Source: Clostridiales bacterium (GTDB lineage: Bacteria; Bacillota; Clostridia; Oscillospirales; UBA644). From it: a stretch of 14,155 bases of DNA. The stretch spans positions 1-14,155 of the forward strand of contig QAKR01000052.1 in NCBI GenBank assembly GCA_003343705.1, in the 5' to 3' direction. How positions within the stretch are numbered: the stretch's first letter is position 1; each line of letters begins with the position of its first letter. Positions 7,872 through 14,155 of the stretch are shown here, piece after piece. Under the pieces are notes generated by a model, which saw only the letters and a program-made list of their open reading frames with translations, had not been told where the DNA came from and ran no database searches. The translations under genes were made by a program, and so were the position numbers.

Positions 7872-9173
7872 TTACTTTCTTATCTTATTAAGCTGTTGTT
7901 TAAATGAAGCACGAATAGTTAAAGGATACAGTGTATTCCTGATGCCGATAACTTTTGACAAAGATGTTTCGAGTCGATATAAGATAGACTTCGTAATGTT
8001 TTTTTTGTTTAGTGGTAAAACATTATAATACTCTTTTTTATTACATGATTCATTTAATTTTTGTATGTGCTTTTCAAACAAAGAGTCAACATCATCATCA
8101 ATAACAGGTGGGATATATTGCAATTTTTCACAAATTTTTTTATCTATAATATCTTCTAAAAGATCATACACGGATCCTTTATAATCACGGCATACATCAT
8201 ATGGCCATTTTGTTAATGTATATCCCATAATTCCAAGGGGAGTTATACTGTCATCTACCATTAAAATTGTTTTAACACCTTCTTGGTCAGCAATACGTGC
8301 AGATGAAAACGATCCAATACATATATCCATACATTTAACCAAGGCTCTTGGAATAGGGAACATTGCCCCCATTAATCGCAATTCGAGATTTTTTACACCT
8401 TCTGCAATTTTTAGTAATTCCTTCTCAACTACTTCACCAGATGAGCTCCCTATTACAATAAATAAAAACTTTTTATCAGGATGTTTTTTAGCAAAACTTA
8501 TAACATCCTTGCTCATTGATGGTATGTATTCCTTTACAAGCCAACCTATACTTCCTATAACATAATCATAACAGTCTTTTTTTAATATTTTTGCATAATC
8601 AATACTATCTTCTCCTAATGTATGTGTAATTGATGCAGAAAGCACACAGTGGTCTGAAATAGGAAACTCTTTATATGGTTGAAATAATTCTTTCATTGAA
8701 TTTTGATAATGAACTGCAAGTTCTCCTCTGTTATATTTAAAATCAAGAAATTTGAACATCTCAGGTGATTGCATATTATAATATGAATGTAAAAGAAACA
8801 GGAAATGTTTACTCTTATATCTTTGTGCTAAAAATTCTCCCCAGGTTACAAGATAAAGTGCCCCTGTCTCAATAACTATTTCATCGTATTTGTTTGAATA
8901 TATGTTAAGAGTGTTATCTATACGTTCAAGTACATTATTTATTTGCTTTTTAGTTAATGAAGAGATCGGAAATTTTAATTCAATAAAAATATTATTTTTA
9001 TAAGGAATAAGATTATCCAAAATGACTTTTTCAGAATCGTATTCAAGGCTGGGGTAACTCAAAACGCTAACATCCCAACCGTTTTTTTGGAGATAACCGA
9101 CTTTAAGATTTTCATAAACCTGCCAACCGCCGATGCCCTCGATATATCCTAAAATAATATATTTTTTCAACAT
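7872..9173 (-). CDS. Putative GT-B-fold glycosyltransferase
   Basis: First gene of the operon, 433 residues from the start at 9173 (MLKKYIILGYIEG); TGGAG lies six bases upstream, while it would touch the alternative ATG at 9179. The N-terminal part has a Rossmann-like beginning, a Gly-rich turn (EGIGGWQVYENL) and a GWDVSVLSYPS strand, as in GT-B enzymes. The C-terminal half shows a second Rossmann-like domain with YVIGSIGWLVKEY, KFLFIVIGSSSG and DICIGSFSSARIADQEGVKTILM, where a donor-binding acidic residue near QEGV would be expected. I cannot assign a numbered GT family. By position it is the natural candidate to transfer the 2,6-dideoxysugar made by the next four genes. No signal peptide or membrane segment is apparent, so it is likely cytoplasmic. 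Confidence 0.62.
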   Translation of the reverse strand: MLKKYIILGYIEGIGGWQVYENLKVGYLQKNGWDVSVLSYPSLEYDSEKVILDNLIPYKNNIFIELKFPISSLTKKQINNVLERIDNTLNIYSNKYDEIVIETGALYLVTWGEFLAQRYKSKHFLFLLHSYYNMQSPEMFKFLDFKYNRGELAVHYQNSMKELFQPYKEFPISDHCVLSASITHTLGEDSIDYAKILKKDCYDYVIGSIGWLVKEYIPSMSKDVISFAKKHPDKKFLFIVIGSSSGEVVEKELLKIAEGVKNLELRLMGAMFPIPRALVKCMDICIGSFSSARIADQEGVKTILMVDDSITPLGIMGYTLTKWPYDVCRDYKGSVYDLLEDIIDKKICEKLQYIPPVIDDDVDSLFEKHIQKLNESCNKKEYYNVLPLNKKNITKSILYRLETSLSKVIGIRNTLYPLTIRASFKQQLNKIRK

Positions 9174-9197
9174 AAACATCTCCAATTTATTGTGTAA

Positions 9198-9215
9198 ATG
9201 TAACATGTGTTACAT
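9198..9215. promoter_or_regulatory. Palindromic operator-like site in the operon leader
   Basis: ATGTAACA-TG-TGTTACAT, perfect 8-base arms around two bases. It lies about 17-34 bases downstream of the predicted operon start (~9232) and before the ribosome binding site, a good position for a repressor roadblock. It differs from cre, Rex and BirA consensus sites I know. It could instead act as an RNA hairpin. Confidence 0.5.
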
Positions 9216-9238
9216 AAATGAAACAATATATATAAATA

Positions 9239-9267
9239 ATTATAACATAACAATTTTGCTATGTCAA
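9239..9267 (-). promoter_or_regulatory. Sigma-A promoter of the dideoxysugar operon
   Basis: Minus strand: TTGACA (9267-9262), 17-base spacer, TATAAT (9244-9239), with TG one base upstream of the -10. It is a full-consensus extended promoter. The start point is expected near 9232, leaving a ~59-base leader. It is back-to-back with the plus-strand promoter at 9301. Confidence 0.9.
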
Positions 9268-9300
9268 GGGATTTATTTAAATATGCTTGAAAGTTTTATG

Positions 9301-9329
9301 TTGACAAAACAATAATAATGTGATATACT
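9301..9329 (+). promoter_or_regulatory. Distal promoter of the structured leader / GT2 gene
   Basis: TTGACA (9301-9306), 17-base spacer, TATACT (9324-9329), with TGA just before the -10 (extended -10). Expected start near 9336, which is exactly where the GC-rich structured block begins to be able to pair with its 3' part. Confidence 0.88.
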
Positions 9330-9335
9330 CTTCGC

Positions 9336-9443
9336 AGTGGGCAGCGAAGCTTCCCAACATGTAAGACGTGTATTTGCGGGGTATTCCCGCAAATACTGCT
9401 CTATTTTCCCCGCGGCGATTGCCTCATTCTGAGCTTTGCTCAG
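9336..9443 (+). ncRNA. GC-rich structured leader or small RNA, class unknown
   Basis: This block between promoter and gene is ~53% G+C, against ~20% on both sides (counted over 9330-9443, 9231-9300 and 9444-9480). Visible pairings are: a perfect 11-bp hairpin GTATTTGCGGG/CCCGCAAATAC (9370-9380/9386-9396, loop GTATT); a 6-bp hairpin CTGAGC-TTT-GCTCAG (9429-9443); ACATGT-AAG-ACGTGT (9357-9371); and a possible closing stem AGTGGGCA (9336-9343) with TGCC plus CATT (9420-9428), one bulge. GCGGGG (9376-9381) can alternatively pair with CCCCGC (9408-9413). No U-tract follows the last hairpin, so read-through into the gene is likely. It does not fit riboswitch, T-box, SRP or 6S consensus sequences I know. 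It could be a regulatory leader, an antitermination element or an independent small RNA. Confidence 0.55.
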
Positions 9444-9452
9444 GTAAACTTA

Positions 9453-9461
9453 TGATATAAT
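9453..9461 (+). promoter_or_regulatory. Possible proximal extended -10 promoter of the GT2 gene
   Basis: TGATATAAT (TG at 9453-9454, TATAAT at 9456-9461) is a perfect extended -10 with no convincing -35. A start near 9468 would give a ~24-base leader with a good ribosome binding site and would leave the structured block as a separate transcript. It repeats TGATATA(A/C)TC of the distal promoter. Confidence 0.5.
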
Positions 9462-9491
9462 CAAAAAAATTAAACCATGGGAGGCTTTTTA

Positions 9492-10499
9492 ATGGGAGAA
9501 TTCAATGTTCCGGTTGTTATTATAATTTTTAAGCGAAGGAAAATCTTACAGATTATTAATAAAATAGCTCAAGTTAAGCCTTCTAAATTGTATATAATCG
9601 GCGATCATGGCCGAAATGCTGAAGAAAAAGAGGCTGTTGAAGCCCTAAGACGAGATGTAGAAAATGCAATTACATGGGATTGTGAAGTGATAAAAAACTA
9701 CGCAGATGAAAATAGAGGTGTGTATGCTCAAATAGGAGAAGGGGCTAAGTGGGTTTTTTCAAAAGAAGAAAGAGCTATTTTTCTTGAAGATGATAATTTG
9801 CCAGAAATAACATTTTTTGAATATTGCCGACAACTTCTTGAATATTACAAAGATGATCCTAAAATATTATGGATATGCGGTACAAATTATCTTACTGAGT
9901 ATAAACCCCAAAACGGTGCAAGTTATATTTTTACAAAACATGTACATCCTTGCGGATGGGCATCGTGGAGTGATAAATTTTTAAAATACTATGATGGTAA
10001 TCTTAATGGTTGCGCAGATAAAAAACTTGTGAAAAGGTTAAAAAGGGAATATCTGAGCAAGAACTTTTACATACAGCATAGGGATGATTGGCTTTCGGAG
10101 TATAGAAAAATAAAACAAGGCAAGCGTCCGAGGTCTTGGGATCATCAAATGGACTTTTCTATTAAAGCTAACCATTTATACGGAATAGTGCCTTATCGTA
10201 ATCAGATTAAAAATATAGGAGTAGATTGCGACTCTATACATGGCGGAACGGATTTTAATAATGTTATGACTCAGCGTATATGCGGCATGGATTCTCTTCC
10301 GCTGGAATTTCCGCTTACTCATTCCGATAAAGTAGAAACTGATGAAAAATATGAACAGAGCATAACGGAAATTGTTTTACTTCCGCGTAAAACTTTAATC
10401 AGGTTAAGGATTGCCAGGCCTATAAAAAGGTTTTTCAAAGTTGAAGAAGAAGAGAGTCTTAAAAAGAAAGTGCTGCAAAAATTCTGTATAAAATATTAA
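9492..10499 (+). CDS. GT-A-fold (GT2-like) glycosyltransferase
   Basis: A 335-residue putative glycosyltransferase. The start at 9492 (MGEFNVPVVIIIF) is set by GGGAGG at 9479-9484, seven bases upstream; the ATG at 9477 overlaps that site. The N-terminal NDP-sugar-binding half has FKRRKILQIINKI, KLYIIGDHGRN and NRGVYAQIGEGAKWVF. AIFLEDDNLPE follows, with the DXD-like EDD at ~99-101 for metal and donor binding. HPCGWASWSDKF (~152-163), SWDHQMDFS and NQIKNIGVD...IHGG are conserved-looking blocks of a GT2-like subfamily sometimes annotated HlpA-like. The C-terminus is basic and may lie at the membrane surface. It is divergent from the sugar operon, so it may act on the same glycan, but donor and acceptor are unknown. 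It ends seven bases before a strong terminator. Confidence 0.8.
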   Translation: MGEFNVPVVIIIFKRRKILQIINKIAQVKPSKLYIIGDHGRNAEEKEAVEALRRDVENAITWDCEVIKNYADENRGVYAQIGEGAKWVFSKEERAIFLEDDNLPEITFFEYCRQLLEYYKDDPKILWICGTNYLTEYKPQNGASYIFTKHVHPCGWASWSDKFLKYYDGNLNGCADKKLVKRLKREYLSKNFYIQHRDDWLSEYRKIKQGKRPRSWDHQMDFSIKANHLYGIVPYRNQIKNIGVDCDSIHGGTDFNNVMTQRICGMDSLPLEFPLTHSDKVETDEKYEQSITEIVLLPRKTLIRLRIARPIKRFFKVEEEESLKKKVLQKFCIKY

Positions 10500-10505
10500 A
10501 TATTA

Positions 10506-10541
10506 AAAAAACCTGCTGATAAATATATCAGCGGGTTTTTT
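10506..10541 (+). terminator. Rho-independent terminator of the GT2 gene
   Basis: Arms AAAAAACCTGCTGAT (10506-10520) and ATCAGCGGGTTTTTT (10527-10541) pair over 15 positions with one G-U, six-base loop, ending in a T-run. The A-run on the other side means it may also back up termination on the minus strand. Confidence 0.92.
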
Positions 10542-10560
10542 ATAAAAGCAAAATAATATA

Positions 10561-10591
10561 AAAATAAGCCGGAAGAAAATCCTTCCGGCTT
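10561..10591 (-). terminator. Terminator of the dockerin repeat-protein gene
   Basis: Perfect 10-bp stem AAGCCGGAAG (10566-10575) / CTTCCGGCTT (10582-10591), six-base loop. On the minus strand it is followed by ATTTTTAT, so it terminates the gene that stops at 10606. Confidence 0.88.
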
Positions 10592-10605
10592 AAAATTTAG
10601 GTTAA

Positions 10606-13600
10606 TTATTGAATATCGTTTTCAGTGAGTTTACCAGCTACAACCATAAATACTTTCATGATTTCAGTAAGCTCAATTTTATTATCTCCGTCTAAGTCAA
10701 ATGCATCTAAAGCAGCATTTGTAAGTTCTGTTTTACCTGCAAGAATTTGGAAGCCTGCCATAGCGTCTGCAAGTGTTATTGCTTCGTCTCCGTCAAAGTC
10801 GCCTTTTTTACCAAGCTGGCCGAGTGTTTCAGCACTGGATTCAGACTGCTTGTAGTTTTCGTCTTCGAGAATACGAACAGTGAAATAATACTTAACGCCT
10901 GATTCGAGACCTTCAAATACATTAGAAGTTTGCCATGCAACTGTTTCTTCGCCATCCTTACGGATACCGTATTCAGCACCGGTAACTGCTGTAATGGTAA
11001 TTGTAGTGCCTTCTCTTCTTGAAATTACAGGAGCTGAAGGTTTAGCCGCTGCCGGTTTATTAATTTTAAGAATTAAAGAGTCTGCAGCATCTTTAAGGTC
11101 TTTAATTGCTGCTACGCCGTCTGCGTCTGTTGCAGTCCCTGAATTTTTAACTGAATCTATTGCATCAATAAGTTCAGTTTTAACAGCAACCCATGCATCC
11201 CAAGTTATCGGAGTGTATTCGCTTTCTGCTTTAATTGCATTAAGAATAGCATCACGTTCTGTTATAAGAACAGGCCCGATATGGCAAGCATTTCTTGCTG
11301 CGAACCAAAGCTGTTCAACAGCAGAATCTGAGAAACCTTTATAATCTTTCTGTCCATCGTAAGCAGCTTCAGACAGAGTTTTTATCTCATCCATTTTAGC
11401 TTTAAATGCAATATATTCATTTGTTGCAAAACTTTCTGCAAGCGTGAATTTTGAAAGAAGCGGATAATATGTTTTAACAATTGCGCTAAGAGCTCTGTAT
11501 GCTTCATAATTTGTAGGGTCTTCGATAGCTGGCTCTCTTAGAGCAAGTGCGGCTACTGCTGTTTTGAGATCTTCTAGAAGTTGCGCACCCTGTGCATCTG
11601 TAACAGTGTTTTTTGCAGCATCGATAGCATTAACAAGCCTAATAATAGCTGCAAATGTTTCATCTGTGTATTTATAACTATAACCGCGGCTATAACTATC
11701 AAGCCAATCTGTTACATTTGCATCAAGATATGCATTACGCATATTGCTAAGCCCATTTGAAACAGGAATTGTTAAACGTGCTGTGTTCCACCAAGTTTCA
11801 AGGTTGCCTTTACCATAAACATTATTCCAGTCAACACCGTAATAATAAGGCATATAAAGTTCATCTGTTTTTAAAAGCAGTTTGCAGATTTCCAAAGAAT
11901 TTAAGAAAACTGTAACTTCAGCAATTTGTTTAGATGAGTCAAGTGTGATTCTATCGCCGTAAAGCAGAAAATTGCCAAGGTAATTACCGTATTTATTATT
12001 TGCTGTTTCGTTTAATTTAGCTTTTGCAGCTGTTGCAGCGGCAATATCTTCAGGTGTTGTTGCTTTATCAAGGCCTTTGATTGGGTAGAACGGGTCTAAT
12101 TCAAGTAATGCAATTGCATCTTTAATATCCTGGATTGCAGTATATCCGTCTTGGTCTGTTGATGTTGTTGAGTTTTTAGCATTATCAACAGCATTGCTGA
12201 GATCCTGTTTAATGCTGATCCATGCTGCCCAAGAATCTGCTGTGTAATGATCCTCAGAAAGAACAGTATCAAAGAGCTCATCTCTCATTGTTTGAAGCAC
12301 AGGGCCTATGTAAGCTTCTGATCTTGCAGCTGTCCACATAGCTTCTAAAGTCATATCAGAAGGAGTCCCGTTGTTAAAAACAACATATGATTTATAGTCA
12401 CTATTATTGTTATAAGGTGCATTGAAAAGAGGACCTGCTGCCTTAGCTTTATCAATAAAAGCTTGAACAACTGTAGTATTTGTCCAAAGCTCGGGGTTTG
12501 TAAAGAGGTTGTTTGCCCTCTCATAATACCACACATAAAGTTCTTTTCCGCCGGCGTTCTGTTTACAGAAGTTATAAGCGGCTATATTATCTGCATCAGG
12601 AGCACTTACATATTCCGGATTAAGAACGAGAGCTTTATATTTTGTAACTATATCGTTAAGAGCAGCTTCGCCCTGTGCGTCTGTACAGGTTTTTCTGTAA
12701 GAATCGCCCCAACATACAGCTGCGAAAAAAGCATTCCAAGATGCGGTCGTGTATTTTTTACATGCGGTTCCGTCAGCTTTAACGCCATCCGGGTTAGTTC
12801 CTAATAAACCTTCGCACTGTTCAGTAGTTATTTTAGCACGAAGATTGTTCCAACCTGCATCAACCGGAACATTTGCACGAGCTGCATTCCAAGCATTTTG
12901 AAGTTTATCTGCAATGCCTGTCATGCCGTAGCGAACAGTTCCTGTTAATGTTGCGCTACCCTGAGTTGATCCGTACATCCAAACATAAACTTTATCAAGA
13001 AGAGTTTTAAAAGCAGCAACTTCAGGATATGCTTGATATTTAGGAAGAGTTATTTTACCATAATAATAGTTATAAAAAAGTGCAAAATATGTAGATGAAG
13101 TAGTGTTTCCTACAGCTGGACCACCTTCAGCCTGATTGTATTTCGCACCATAGGTTGTATCTATTAACTGGTCATAACCAGTTTTCGCTGCATCATAACC
13201 TGCATCACCGGCAACAAGAACAGCATCATCTGAAGGGTTTGTCCCGGGAGCTGCCATTTGAGACATATGACGTTTTAAAGTTTGAATAGCTGCAAAACCT
13301 TCATCTTCTGTGCAAGAATTTTTCATACCATCAATAATGTTAACATCGTTAACAATTGCTCTCCATGTAACGTCAGAATAGTTAGGATGAGTACTTGTTG
13401 CAGCGTCTGCATTTGCTCCATAATATGTAAGCCACTCTGTTATACCTGCAACTGTTCCGTAAGTTTCATCAGTGAACCCGTTGTTAAGCATTTCGTTTCT
13501 CATATTAGAAAGGCTGTTTCGTACATAAAGACCTTCAGAAGAACGAGCCGCTCCCCATAAAGTTTCTAAAGACGGAAGCTCTGTGTCTCCATGGTACGGG

Positions 13601-13986
13601 TCATAATATTTGGCTGAGTAAAGATTGTCTTTACCCGTACCGTACAGCATTTCCCAAACCATGTCAATTCTTTCTTTATATGCGGCAACAGCGGGCAGTG
13701 TATAATGTTCCTCCCAAATCTTGCCATCATAAAGATAGTTGTAAAAATAACCGAAATAAGAATTGTGAGTACCTTCATAAGCGGCTTCAGGTCCTTTTTT
13801 AACAAGGTCTACACCGGCGCCAAGATTCTCAGTCTTATATGCGGTTGCTTTTTCAGTAGAACCGTCTGCAGATGCGAGTGTACAGCCTGAAAGATCAACA
13901 GCAGCTGATGAACTTAAGGCAAACACTGTGAACATAGAAACGATCATCGCCATCGCGAGAGTAAGCGAAATAATGCGTTTTTTCAT
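10606..13986 (-). CDS. Secreted five-repeat protein with FN3-like and dockerin-like C-terminus
   Basis: An 1126-residue exported protein of no family I recognise as a whole. Signal peptide: MKKR, a hydrophobic stretch, and SSSAA with likely cleavage after Ala29. Five degenerate repeats follow. Each carries a core like LExxWxxARxxxxxGxxLxxMRxxxL, starting near residues 138, 358, 545, 727 and 888, and ends in a FIVAR-like helical segment YTxxxWxAxxxxxxxAxxxKN-T-DxxGxxAIxxLKxA (near 203, 412, 581, 773 and 924). Repeats 3 and 5 share IGPVL; repeats 1 and 4 share LSNMRN. Residues ~983-1057 are FN3-like. The end is dockerin-like: EF-hand loops at 1063-1074 (DFDGDEAITLAD) and 1097-1108 (DLDGDNKIELTE), 34 residues apart. 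It probably docks to a cohesin or binds calcium at the cell surface; no catalytic domain is evident. GGAGG at 13993-13997 sets the start. Confidence 0.85.
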   Translation of the reverse strand: MKKRIISLTLAMAMIVSMFTVFALSSSAAVDLSGCTLASADGSTEKATAYKTENLGAGVDLVKKGPEAAYEGTHNSYFGYFYNYLYDGKIWEEHYTLPAVAAYKERIDMVWEMLYGTGKDNLYSAKYYDPYHGDTELPSLETLWGAARSSEGLYVRNSLSNMRNEMLNNGFTDETYGTVAGITEWLTYYGANADAATSTHPNYSDVTWRAIVNDVNIIDGMKNSCTEDEGFAAIQTLKRHMSQMAAPGTNPSDDAVLVAGDAGYDAAKTGYDQLIDTTYGAKYNQAEGGPAVGNTTSSTYFALFYNYYYGKITLPKYQAYPEVAAFKTLLDKVYVWMYGSTQGSATLTGTVRYGMTGIADKLQNAWNAARANVPVDAGWNNLRAKITTEQCEGLLGTNPDGVKADGTACKKYTTASWNAFFAAVCWGDSYRKTCTDAQGEAALNDIVTKYKALVLNPEYVSAPDADNIAAYNFCKQNAGGKELYVWYYERANNLFTNPELWTNTTVVQAFIDKAKAAGPLFNAPYNNNSDYKSYVVFNNGTPSDMTLEAMWTAARSEAYIGPVLQTMRDELFDTVLSEDHYTADSWAAWISIKQDLSNAVDNAKNSTTSTDQDGYTAIQDIKDAIALLELDPFYPIKGLDKATTPEDIAAATAAKAKLNETANNKYGNYLGNFLLYGDRITLDSSKQIAEVTVFLNSLEICKLLLKTDELYMPYYYGVDWNNVYGKGNLETWWNTARLTIPVSNGLSNMRNAYLDANVTDWLDSYSRGYSYKYTDETFAAIIRLVNAIDAAKNTVTDAQGAQLLEDLKTAVAALALREPAIEDPTNYEAYRALSAIVKTYYPLLSKFTLAESFATNEYIAFKAKMDEIKTLSEAAYDGQKDYKGFSDSAVEQLWFAARNACHIGPVLITERDAILNAIKAESEYTPITWDAWVAVKTELIDAIDSVKNSGTATDADGVAAIKDLKDAADSLILKINKPAAAKPSAPVISRREGTTITITAVTGAEYGIRKDGEETVAWQTSNVFEGLESGVKYYFTVRILEDENYKQSESSAETLGQLGKKGDFDGDEAITLADAMAGFQILAGKTELTNAALDAFDLDGDNKIELTEIMKVFMVVAGKLTENDIQ

Positions 13987-14030
13987 AATAAGCCTCCAAA
14001 CAAATATTTCCTACTTTTATAGGTATTTTT

Positions 14031-14059
14031 ATTATAACAAAAAAGCTTTTTCATGTCAA
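14031..14059 (-). promoter_or_regulatory. Sigma-A promoter of the dockerin repeat-protein gene
   Basis: Minus strand: TTGACA (14059-14054), 17-base spacer, TATAAT (14036-14031), with TG one base upstream of the -10. Expected start near 14024, about 38 bases before the ATG at 13986. Confidence 0.88.
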
Positions 14060-14123
14060 CAGTCATTTTATGTAAACTTTCTTAGTAAAAATCATGATTT
14101 TGCACAAAAATTTTACATCCTAC

Positions 14124-14152
14124 TTGACATTAGGTGTTTTTTGGTGTAATAT
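14124..14152 (+). promoter_or_regulatory. Outward promoter at the right edge
   Basis: TTGACA (14124-14129), 17-base spacer, TAATAT (14147-14152). It points out of the window, so a plus-strand gene probably starts beyond base 14155. It is back-to-back with the promoter at 14031-14059. Confidence 0.6.
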
Positions 14153-14155
14153 ATA

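Noticed and set aside
9198..9215. CcpA cre site
   Set aside because: The palindrome has 8-base arms around TG and lacks the central CG of cre sites.
9336..9443. Known RNA classes (6S, SRP RNA, T-box, TPP, c-di-GMP, THF, fluoride riboswitches)
   Set aside because: Remembered consensus motifs of these classes do not fit the sequence; the block is also too short for 6S RNA. A covariance-model search was not possible here.
9301..9461. Invertible (phase-variable) promoter
   Set aside because: The similar -10 boxes are direct repeats, no flanking inverted repeats are visible, and no recombinase gene is in the window.
10994..11344. 116-codon plus-strand frame opposite the repeat protein
   Set aside because: It is a shadow of the real minus-strand gene, whose signal peptide, repeats and dockerin are unambiguous; the shadow has Ala/Ser-rich low-complexity content and no start signals.
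1..14155. CRISPR array, insertion sequence, integrase, tRNA or rRNA gene
   Set aside because: No regularly spaced repeats, transposase or integrase-like proteins, tRNA cloverleaf or rRNA sequence were seen on either strand.

Overview
The window looks like a chromosomal segment of a low-GC, Gram-positive anaerobe of the Clostridia, probably Oscillospiraceae/Ruminococcaceae-like. This is inferred from the style of ribosomal proteins L11 and L1, strong AGGAGG-type ribosome binding sites, TTGACA-N17-TATAAT promoters, a dockerin-type C-terminus on a secreted protein and a DUF4838 lipoprotein. No 16S gene is present, so the taxon is not proven.

Layout. (1) 1-1175: the 3' part of rplK and a complete rplA, separated by a short RNA element that resembles the 23S rRNA binding site of L1. 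A bidirectional terminator follows. (2) 1212-3234: a minus-strand DUF4838 lipoprotein with its own promoter. (3) 3266-9267: a minus-strand, five-gene operon. In transcription order it encodes a GT-B-like glycosyltransferase, an NDP-hexose 2,3-dehydratase, a Gfo/Idh/MocA-family NDP-sugar 3-ketoreductase, RmlA and RmlB. It starts at a near-perfect promoter and ends at a hairpin terminator. (4) 9301-10541: a divergent plus-strand GT-A (GT2-like) glycosyltransferase behind a GC-rich, strongly structured leader of unknown class. (5) 10561-14059: a minus-strand 1126-residue secreted protein with five degenerate ~160-220-residue repeats, an FN3-like domain and a dockerin-like pair of EF-hand loops. 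An outward-facing promoter lies at the right edge.

How it works together. RmlA and RmlB make dTDP-4-keto-6-deoxyglucose from glucose-1-phosphate. The 2,3-dehydratase and 3-ketoreductase are the classic pair that removes the C2 oxygen in antibiotic deoxysugar pathways (TylX3/TylC1, KijB/KijD10 type). The operon therefore predicts a dTDP-4-keto-2,6-dideoxyhexose, not L-rhamnose: no RmlC or RmlD is present. Two glycosyltransferases flank the pathway, which suggests that a 2,6-dideoxysugar is placed on a surface glycan, a glycoprotein or a secreted metabolite. The neighbouring secreted repeat protein and lipoprotein fit a cell-surface theme, but no acceptor can be named.

The most unusual items are the 2,6-dideoxysugar operon in this setting, the structured leader at 9336-9443, and the five-repeat dockerin protein. 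The L1 rRNA-mimic element is a satisfying regulatory find but probably belongs to a known class.
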